Source: Polysphondylium violaceum (Eukaryota > Evosea > Eumycetozoa > Dictyosteliales > Dictyosteliaceae). From it: DNA of 49,731 bases. Below are positions 42,101-49,731 of this stretch, piece after piece. Position numbers and translations under genes: made by a program. The stretch's first letter is position 1. Each line of letters opens with the position of its first letter. Below the pieces are notes generated by a model. That model was not told the origin of the DNA. It made no database searches and saw nothing but the letters and a program-made list of their open reading frames with translations. Location: the NCBI GenBank assembly GCA_000277445.1, contig AJWJ01000123.1, positions 1 to 49,731 of the forward strand, given 5' to 3'.

Positions 42101-42739
42101 TACAGTACTAGTAAATTGGTATCAGATATGCTGGTAAGACGTGCTTCCAAAGAACTCAATATTCCATCGATGGTGTTCCGTCCAGGCACCATTTACTGTA
42201 GCAGCGAAACAGGTTTTGATAATGCAATCGATTATGTTGGTCTCATTATCAAGGCTATGTTGAAAACAAAAACATGTTGTACACCTGCTGGTCAAGTCGG
42301 AGAAAACGTTTCTTCCTATGCCAATCTATCGCCAGTGGATTGGGTCGCAAGCTCAATCAGTTCATTGGCTGGGCACCATGATTTTTGGACCAATGGTATG
42401 GACAAAGAGACCAACAACTTGGTCTTCAACATGGTGAACAACAACCCAATTCATTTTAGAGAGTTTTTTGATTACATGATGCAAGAATACCCCATGACAG
42501 AGTTACCCTACTCTGAGTGGACCAAAGTTCAATTCAAAGAAGGCGAAGCTGAATCCTCACCCATTTATCCCATCAAACATCTCTTTCAAGGTAAAATATT
42601 CCCAGGTATGTTTCCTGAACAATTTACATGTCCAAGAACCGAAGAGTACCTAAAGAGAATCAACAAGTTGCCTGCTCAACCCACAGATGCTACTATCGTT
42701 AAAAAGAATATAAGATACCTCCTATCAACAACAAACTAA
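39142..42739 (+). CDS. ZZ-finger carboxylic acid reductase-like A-T-R enzyme
   Basis: Exons 39142..39406 and 39489..42739, with an 82-nt intron (donor GTTTGT, acceptor AACAG), give 1171 aa. The two long frames overlap, and only this join links them (YTREK-Y-LTTEYYKTRG). Residues 8-60 hold a ZZ-like zinc finger: three CxxC pairs (CLKC, CVEC, CQSC) and a His pair (YYHIPQSQH). The adenylation domain (about 95-650) has YTSGSTGVPKGV near 285, YGSTEMS near 441, GYFKSGDVVEL and KLSNGEFVSP, the last close to the bacterial CAR hinge text. A carrier domain follows with the phosphopantetheine serine in GGDSLS near 700. The NAD(P)-dependent reductase has VFLTGCTGFLGAF near 792, HNGATVN and YSTSK near 959. 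The order predicts ATP activation of a fatty or aryl acid, thioester loading and reduction to aldehyde. The substrate is unknown. Confidence 0.9.
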
Positions 42740-43420
42740 AAATAAATTCCTATTTTTTATGAACAAGAGGGGGTGGGATTGTTATTTTTTTTTTTTATCA
42801 AAGATTTAGATGTGTGACACGCAAAAGATGATTATTTTTTTTTTTGATTGCTTGATTCCTAGCCGAAAATTATTATGAGATTTATACAATAAAAAAAGCT
42901 GAAGCTTCAATCAGTCAGAAAGTAAAACATATTCAATGAATGTTTTTTGATTAATTTGTTTTGTGCCTTGTACCAAACCATGCATGTATCATTTATCATT
43001 GATCATGTTACAAATCGATGATATGTTTGAAAAAAGTGAAAATTTTTTTAAAAAATCGATTATTTAGAGATTTTTTTTTCTGTGTGATTTTTTTTATTTT
43101 AAAAAATCAAAAAATCAAACATTTCATTTTTATTATTGTAATCTTACTACCAAGACTGACAGCACTAAAATATAAAAATATTACCTCATATTTTTATTTT
43201 TCTACCATAAGACACCAACAAAAATATTCTTTATAATAATTTAGCTGGCATCCCTCGGTCACGTGTGTCACAAAGTCCATTCTTGCTTATTATTATTATT
43301 GTATTTTATTTATTTGTGCTTGTCGGGTGTAATCGTGATTAGTGTGTGCGTGTATCATATTATCATTTATCAATCAATCTCATCATTTCGATATTGTAGT
43401 CACACCCATCAGACATAGTC
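42740..43420. other. Spacer between tandem plus-strand genes
   Basis: It holds the reductase 3' flank, T runs, a 10-bp palindrome TGAAGCTTCA near 42902, and a mixed stretch before the polycystin ATG (about 43245-43420). The open frame at 43018-43236 is AT-rich noise. Confidence 0.45.
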
Positions 43421-45945
43421 ATGGATTATATCAAAAGTAGAGTAAACTCTAAACGTTTGGCCATTATTCAAACATTTTCAGGTAAAAGTAGAGATGAAAA
43501 GGCAACTCTATTAGCAGCAGTAGAAATCCAAAGAAAAGCACGTTTGATTAAAGATCTTATTATCCATCTTTCATTCTTTGTCGTATTTCTTGTGATTGCC
43601 ATTCTTCAATTGTATCCAGATCATGTCTACAATATCAATATTGCATTAAAAAATGATTTGGTTTTTGATGAAATCGATGATTTACCTTATCCAAAGAATT
43701 ATGTTGAAATTGACAATAGTGGCGATTTTCAAGATGTAATGTATTTGTATATTGTTTAGTTTATTTATTAATTATATAAAGTATTAATTTAATTATTATT
43801 AGTATATGTTAAATTTATTTGGACCAAAAATTGAAGAGATGAGTATTAAAAATGATAATGCAATGAATAAAATCATTGGGTCGACAGTTAGAGTTAGAAC
43901 CATGAGAGTTAAGCCAAATTCATGCAAGAATGGAGACTATGATATCAATTGTTATGCAGTCAAGTATGATCATGATTCCAAAGATAGATCGGCCTATGGA
44001 ACAAACGACACATTTACCTATACTTCAAATTGTGGTGGATCATTTGTATTTGGTTATAATCAATATGTATGGGATAGATCAGGACATTACATTGATCTCC
44101 CCATTGAAAACATCACTCAAAGTTTTCACTATCTCTTTGATAATGGATTTTTTGATGTTCAAACACGTGCCGTTGTACTTAGTTTTAGTACATTTAATGT
44201 CAACTATCAATCACGTGCTACCGTATCAACTCTCTTGACTGAATGGTCGGCAGCAGGCCAAGTCGATGCATACTATTCACTTAGAACCTATAGAGTGGAG
44301 ATGTACTTGAATTCAATCGATAGATTTAGAGCATTCTTGGAAGTGGCATTTGTATTGTTTTTATTGTACTATGTATTCAGTTTTATAAACGAAGCTAGAA
44401 TTGATTATAATTTAAATAGAATACGTAGATTCTTTTCCTCTTTTAGAAATATATTTGATGTTTTAAATATCGTTTTATTTATAGCTTCGGTTGGTCTATA
44501 TCTAGCTTTTTTAGGTGATTCAAATAGAACTGTCAATATCAATGATGAAATTGAATATCCAACCTATCTTGAAAGCTTGGGTCAAACTGCTTTAGTATTA
44601 TATCAAATTAGTGCAATTAGTAATTATTTAATTTATTATTATTATTATTATTGACACATATTTATTTATTGATTTATTTATTAACATATACTCTCAACTA
44701 TAGATATATTATTAATGGCTTTTAAAACATTTAGATTTTTAATTGTTCATAGAAGATTATATGTATTATGGATTACAATTTCAGAATCCAAATTACAATT
44801 GATTACATTTACCATTATGTTTATTATTATGATGATGGGATTCCTTATGTCTGGTTGGTTAACATTTGGTGGTGAAATGGCCCCTTTTAATGGTTTTGTT
44901 AGTTCCCTTGGTACTCTTTTACAATTCATTATTGGTAATCCTCCAGATTATGAAGCAATGTCTTATACAAATAGAGCTTTAGGTCCAATTTATTACCTTT
45001 TATTCACTATATTTATGTTTTTTATTTTGGTAAATATGTTTGTAGCTATTATTTCAAATTCTTATCAAGAGATTAGTAATTCTTTGGATAAGAAACAAAA
45101 AGAAAAAAATTATTTAATGACTGTAAGTATATTCAATTATTATTTATTTATTTGTTGACTAATAATCATTTTAATTATATTTTAGAAATGGCAAAGATAT
45201 GGTAAATCCTTACTTTTCTTATTTAGAGGTCACATTTATGATTTATTTGATCTTGTGGTTTTAATTTCAAATCAAAGACCTGGTTTAATGGAATCAAAAG
45301 ATCTTACTTCAGAGAAATTAAGAGAGTATGTTATGTTGTTTATTGGTACCCAACAACAAACAAAATTACTAATACAATGTTTTTTTTTGTGAAAATATAG
45401 TGAGATTCAAGCTCTTGATCCCAAAATTAAAATAGATGAAGCTTGTTATTATGCTGATTTATTAATGAAAGTTCATAGAACTAGAAAGAGTTATTACGAT
45501 CAAATTCACTCTCAAAAGAATACTGGCATTGTATGTATACTACTCTACTCTTTATTTATCTTTTCTTTTTTAATATATTAATAATAATATTTATATTATA
45601 CAACTCTAGACATTCGAATTGAAATTAATGGGAAGTGACAGTATTTATAAAAAGAATTTCAAAGAATGGGTTGACGAAAAGAAAGTTACTAAAGAGGAAA
45701 AACATCGTACTTTAGAAGATAAAATCAATATGTTGAATCAAAAATTGGATTTACTTTTATCTTTAAATAATATTAATGTTGGCTCACTTGGTTCACCTGT
45801 TGGTGCCAGTACTGGTAATTTAAGTAATAGTATAAATAATAGTAGCAATATCATTAGCAATATCAATAATAATAATAATAATAACAATAACAACAATAGC
45901 AACAATAATAATAACTCTACTACTAGTGTTAATATAAGTCATTAA
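43421..45945 (+). CDS. pkd2: Polycystin-2-type TRP cation channel
   Basis: Six exons, 43421..43735, 43803..44619, 44704..45122, 45186..45325, 45401..45530 and 45610..45945, with five introns of 63-84 nt, give 718 aa. Layout: a cytosolic start; TM1 (LIIHLSFFVVFLVIAILQLY); a large extracellular polycystin (TOP) domain with MLNLFGPKI, VRVRTMRVKPNSC and CYAVKYDHDSKDRSAYGTND; then five further membrane segments. A pore helix and loop follow near FNGFVSSLGTLLQFIIGNPP, before the last segment YYLLFTIFMFFILVNMFVAI. The C-terminus is cytosolic, with a coiled-coil stretch (EDKINMLNQKLDLLLSL) and a poly-Asn tail. Each readthrough frame ends in an intron, so six shorter frames combine. It predicts a Ca-permeable cation channel of plasma or contractile-vacuole/endosomal membranes. 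Confidence 0.92.
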
Positions 45946-46084
45946 ATAAAATAAAGAAATTCTCTCAAAAAGACCTTGATTTTGTTTTTTTTTTTTTTTT
46001 TTTTTTTTAAAAATTAAATTGCGCAATTTGTTTCATTGCTAAAGCAAAATATCTATTTGTGTATATTTATTTGTAGGAAAGAGA

Positions 46085-48746
46085 ATGAGTGGAAGTAATG
46101 GAATATGGGGAAGTAATACATTCTCTGCTGTAAATACAGGTGGTGGGGGTGGTACAAGTGGTGGTACATATTCATATATGAATCAACAACAGTTCAACAA
46201 TGATGAATGGGATAATATATTTGATAACAATGGGGATGATGATGAAAATAATGACAACAACAATAACAACAACAACTATAATCCATACTCTGTACGTGAT
46301 GCAATTATATTTCTTATTGATTGCTCAACATCAATGTTTGAACCAAATGAAAACAAAGAAATACCCTTTAACAATGCAATCAAATGTTTAATTCAAACCA
46401 TTACTGATAAAATTATTACCAGTGATAGTGATTTAATTGGAATTTGTTTATATAATACTGTATTTATCTATATTAGATTATAGTCGGTATAGATATAGAT
46501 ACACTAACCAACTATTCTATCTATATACATATATATAGGAAAAGAAAAAGAATATTAATGATTTTGAAAACATATATGTATTATTTGATTTGGATGTGCC
46601 TGATCCAAAGATTATACTTTCATTAGAGGAGATGTTGGAAACAGATTTCTCAAAGTCACTTGGACACTGTCCTACAGAGTTTCCATTTTGTGATGCTTTG
46701 TGGACTTGTTCAAGCATGTTTTCAAATTGCAGTGTAAAGCAACAAATGACAAAGAGAATATTTTTATTTACAAACGAAGACAATCCCAATGGATTCAACG
46801 ATAGTATTAGAAACGTTAGTTTACAGAGAGCAAAAGATTTATCTGATCTTGGCATTCAAATTGAATTGTTTTCCATGAACAAACCCGATCAAACATTTGA
46901 TTTCTCTCTCTTTTATCAATACATTATTGTGTTTGGCGCTGACGAATACATAGATGCCAATCAATTTGATGCCTCTACCAGATTTAGTGATTTAAAGAAT
47001 AAATTAAAGAGAAAAGAGTTTAAGAAACGTAGTCTGGGCAAGATACCTTTGTACATAGGTGGTGGATCAAACTCTAATAAAAAGAGTGGCAGTACTCAAG
47101 CAGATGCAAACAATCAAATTATCATTGCCACTCAATTGTATAATTTAGTTAGCACTGCCACCAAATCATCGCCCACTCAGTTGGACCCCAAGACCAATTT
47201 ACCGGTAAAGGTGTTGAGAAAGAATATTTGTTTGGATACAGGTGCCACTTTATTGCCCTCTCAGATAAAGTATTGCTACTATTATGGTGGCGAGCCAATT
47301 ATCTTTAGCAAAGACGAGTTGGAAGAGATTAAAGCACTAGATCGTCTGGGATTGGTTCTTTTGGGATTCAAACCCACCGCCTCTGCCATCAAACCCTACC
47401 AAAACACCAAACACGCCTCGTTCCTCTTTCCCGACGAATCATCGATCAAAGGAAGCACTGTGGCATTCAATGCACTCGTCCAGCAAATGATTGCCTCGGA
47501 CAAGGTCGCCATATGCAGATTTACCGCACGTTCCAATGTTTCGCCGCGTATGGTGGCACTCGTGCCCCAAGAAGAAGTGCTCTCTGATGATGGCATGCAA
47601 ATCAGACCCCGGGGAATGCATATCATCTACCTGCCCTACGCCGACGACATTCGTTCCTGCACCATGACCTCGACCAGCACATGTAAAGACAAACCCGACT
47701 ATGTCGACAAGGCCAAAAAGATCCTCAAGTCCCTCAAGATCAAATTTGACGACAAGAAATACTTGAATCCCAATCTCCAAAAACACTACTCCAATCTCCA
47801 CGCCCTTGCACTCGAGCGTGATAAGGTCGAGCCCACCGTCGACGCCATTTTCCCCGACATACAAGCTGCACCCAGCCTCATTGAAGAGTTTACAAACACT
47901 GTATTTACCGAAGGCTATGCCGAACGTGTCGCCAACTCGTCCACCGGCGTTGGATCAAAGAGATCACGTGACTCTGGTAAAGATTATTCCACTCTGAATT
48001 GGCAAGATCTCGCCAAAACCGGCAACATTGCCAAACTCACCGTCCCCGAGATCACCCTGTTCCTCAAAAACCAAGGCGTCAAGATTCCAACAAAATCTAA
48101 AAAGGGTGATTTGGTAGATATTGCAATCAAGTATATCAACGAGAGTGGTATTAAAAAGGATAAATTATTATTATTGGCTAATAATAATAGTAATGGTAAT
48201 CATGATGAAAATAACAACAATGGTAAAAAGACAACCAAAAAATCAAACAAGGATGAACCAATGAAAGGAAATATTGATGATGAGGATTTTGATTTTGGAA
48301 ATGATGATGATGGTGATATTAATAATAATAATAATAATAATAACAATAACAATAACAACAACAACAAAATGCAAGATGACGATGTAAATGATAATGAGTT
48401 TGATGATGATTTTAGACCAACAAAAAAGAATAAAAACAATACTAGCCCTCCAAATAGTCAACCAAAGAAAACAACTACAACAACCACCACAACTACATCA
48501 TCAAACAATAATGGTAAAAAGAAATCAAATACAACAGCAAAGATCGTAAATGATGATGAAGATGATGATTTCTTACCACAAAAACAAAAAAATAAGAATA
48601 GTGATGATGAAAGTACAGATGATGAAAAACCTAAAGATAAAGGTAAAGGACCACGTCCAAACTGTCCTTTTGATGGCAAATGTTATAGGATGTCAAATCC
48701 ACAACACACCTCCAAGTTTAGACATATAAAACAACAATCCAAATAA
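46085..48746 (+). CDS. ku70: Ku70 DNA end-binding protein with SAP and PBZ domains
   Basis: Core NHEJ factor that forms a ring on DNA ends with Ku80. Exons 46085..46459 and 46539..48746, with a 79-nt intron (GTATTT...TATAG), give 860 aa. The join reads CLYNT-EKKKNINDFENIYV, equivalent to human YGTEKDKNSVNFKNIYV. Layout: a Gly/Asn/Asp-rich N-tail; an alpha/beta (vWA-like) domain with DAIIFLIDCSTSMFE; and a beta-barrel core with CLDTGATLLPSQIKYCYYYG and SDKVAICRFTARSNVSPRMV. A SAP domain lies near 618-656 (LTVPEITLFLKNQGVKIPTK), followed by a long Asp/Asn/Lys linker. A C-terminal PBZ finger near 831-852 reads CPFDGKCYRMSNPQH then FRH, with C2H2 ligands intact. PBZ binds poly(ADP-ribose), as reported for Dictyostelium Ku70. 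Only 139 bp separate it from the pkd2 stop. Confidence 0.95.
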
Positions 48747-48916
48747 ACTATTTTGTTATTGCTATTATTTTGTAATTTATTCCAAATGTTATCAAATCCA
48801 CTTATTATAAACAAACATTATCTTATCCATACTACACTAGTACTACTACTACTACTACTTTTATATTACTATTATTATATATATATTTATTATTATTATT
48901 ATTAATATTAAAATTT

Positions 48917-49540
48917 TTAAAGGTTTGAAAGTGTAATTAATCTTTCAGAACGTTTAAGGGATTTATCTTTCTTTTTAAATTGCATCTTCTTCTTTGGATT
49001 AAATGGAGTTGGTGGAGTAAGAGTTAAAAGTGGAATGGGTGATGGTTGTTCGTCATGGGTGTCTACTAAAAGTGCAATCTTTCTGAGATCTTCTGGGAGC
49101 TCCATAATGGCTTCCCATTGGAGATTCATCTTTTCTTCTTCTTCTTTATCTCTACGAGAAGTTACTTTTTTTCTATAGTCGTTGAATTTGTACATAAATT
49201 CACGTAATTCTTTTTCTTCTTCACTACGTTTAGTAATGACTGATGGATGTTCTGGTCTTCTCCAGATTTTAGAGAAACGTTGTATGACTTTGGTAGCTGA
49301 TTGTTTAGAGTATTTAGATGATACATTGATTTCATCGTCCTCGTCTGCAACACCAAACTTCTTTTTAGCTGGTTTAGGTGTTTTGGATGGAATACCTGTG
49401 GCATAATATTTATTACTATATACATTGTTGTTGTTGTTGTTGTTGCAGAGTGTAGTCTGTACAAATGATGATCTGTTGAGTTGTCTAGTGGTGTTGTTTA
49501 AACAACTGCCAACTTTAATAGTATAATTTGCCAATGACAT
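48917..49540 (-). CDS. Basic protein, probably mitochondrial (ribosome-associated?)
   Basis: Single-exon gene of 207 aa, start ATG 49540. The N-terminal ~45 residues lack acidic residues (MSLANYTIKVGSCLNNTTRQ...), with an Asn run and YYATGIP, a reasonable mitochondrial presequence with cleavage near YYA. The body is strongly charged: KPAKKKFGVADEDDEINVS, IQRFSKIWRRPEHPSV, and a helical stretch of Lys/Arg/Glu ending in WEAIMELPEDLRKIALLVD. The tail is very basic (FNPKKKMQFKKKDKSLKRSE). Size, charge and presequence fit a mitochondrial ribosomal protein of the mS/mL type specific to a lineage, but I recognise no named family. Convergent with Ku70 (170 bp between stops). Confidence 0.65.
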   Translation of the reverse strand: MSLANYTIKVGSCLNNTTRQLNRSSFVQTTLCNNNNNNNVYSNKYYATGIPSKTPKPAKKKFGVADEDDEINVSSKYSKQSATKVIQRFSKIWRRPEHPSVITKRSEEEKELREFMYKFNDYRKKVTSRRDKEEEEKMNLQWEAIMELPEDLRKIALLVDTHDEQPSPIPLLTLTPPTPFNPKKKMQFKKKDKSLKRSERLITLSNL

Positions 49541-49731
49541 ATCTATCTCTATCTATCTGATCTGATCTGCTGTCTATATAATCGTAACAATAGCGGTGTG
49601 ATATATAATCAAATCGATCTTTTGTTTAAATGTGTGTGTTTAAACAAAATATAATATCAATCAAGTATAGAGGATATCAGATGTTGTGAGTATGCAATGA
49701 TACGAATAAAGAGTTTTTTTTGCAAAAAACG
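49541..49731. other. Upstream region at window end
   Basis: 5' flank of the last gene. It holds a CTAT/GATCT short-repeat patch (49543-49575) and an AT-rich stretch. No further gene is seen before the edge. Confidence 0.4.

Noticed and set aside
1-49731. CRISPR arrays, rRNA genes, DNA transposon or LINE copies
   Set aside because: I saw no regularly spaced repeats, rRNA text, transposase or reverse-transcriptase motifs; the repeats present are simple-sequence tracts and isolated palindromes.

Overview
The window is nuclear DNA from a social amoeba (Dictyostelia). The evidence is very AT-rich spacers with long A and T tracts, short AT-rich introns (mostly 63-149 nt, donors GTATGT/GTAAGT, acceptors such as TATAG), AAC/AAT runs coding for poly-asparagine inside genes, and gene content typical of dictyostelids (FH1-FH2 formin, FHA-kinase, Ku70 with a PBZ finger, RalGAP alpha, polycystin-2). 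Coding GC is higher than I would expect for D. discoideum, so a Polysphondylium/Heterostelium/Cavenderia-type species is more likely. I cannot name the species.

Layout, left to right: 5' part of ribosomal protein uS19 (-, cut by the window edge); diaphanous-type formin (-); SRP receptor beta (-); DUF4326 protein (+); FHA-domain CHK2-like kinase (-); 1.9 kb spacer; secreted Cys-rich protein (+); DHHC palmitoyltransferase (-); MGN-start protein kinase (+); F-box/LRR-like protein (-), with a probable relic of a related gene upstream; RlmM-like rRNA 2'-O-methyltransferase (+); IQ-DH-PH RhoGEF (-); 2.7 kb spacer with long palindromes; RalGAP alpha (+); DNAJC3/p58IPK (+); proteasome maturation factor POMP/UMP1 (-); a decayed coding fragment; small mitochondrial membrane protein (+); bacterial-type EVE protein (-); stand-alone MetE-like protein (-); 2.25 kb spacer; ZZ finger plus carboxylic-acid-reductase-like A-T-R enzyme (+); polycystin-2 (+); Ku70 (+); putative mitochondrial protein (-). 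That makes 23 protein-coding genes, one of them partial. I rebuilt exon joins by hand; every join keeps frame and restores a known domain where one exists.

There is no operon logic. Convergent pairs are packed tightly (about 85-250 bp between stop codons), and long spacers lie at 5' ends. Several genes share a theme (ER import and folding: SRPRB, DNAJC3; small-GTPase control: RhoGEF, RalGAP alpha, formin; DNA damage: FHA-kinase, Ku70), but I see no physical linkage that implies one system. I found no tRNA, rRNA, CRISPR array or intact mobile element.

The most unusual items are: the ZZ-A-T-R reductase; three proteins with a bacterial look (EVE, DUF4326, MetE-like) plus the RlmM-like methyltransferase; near-perfect palindromes just upstream of start codons; two relics of decayed coding sequence; and intragenic codon-composition mosaics.
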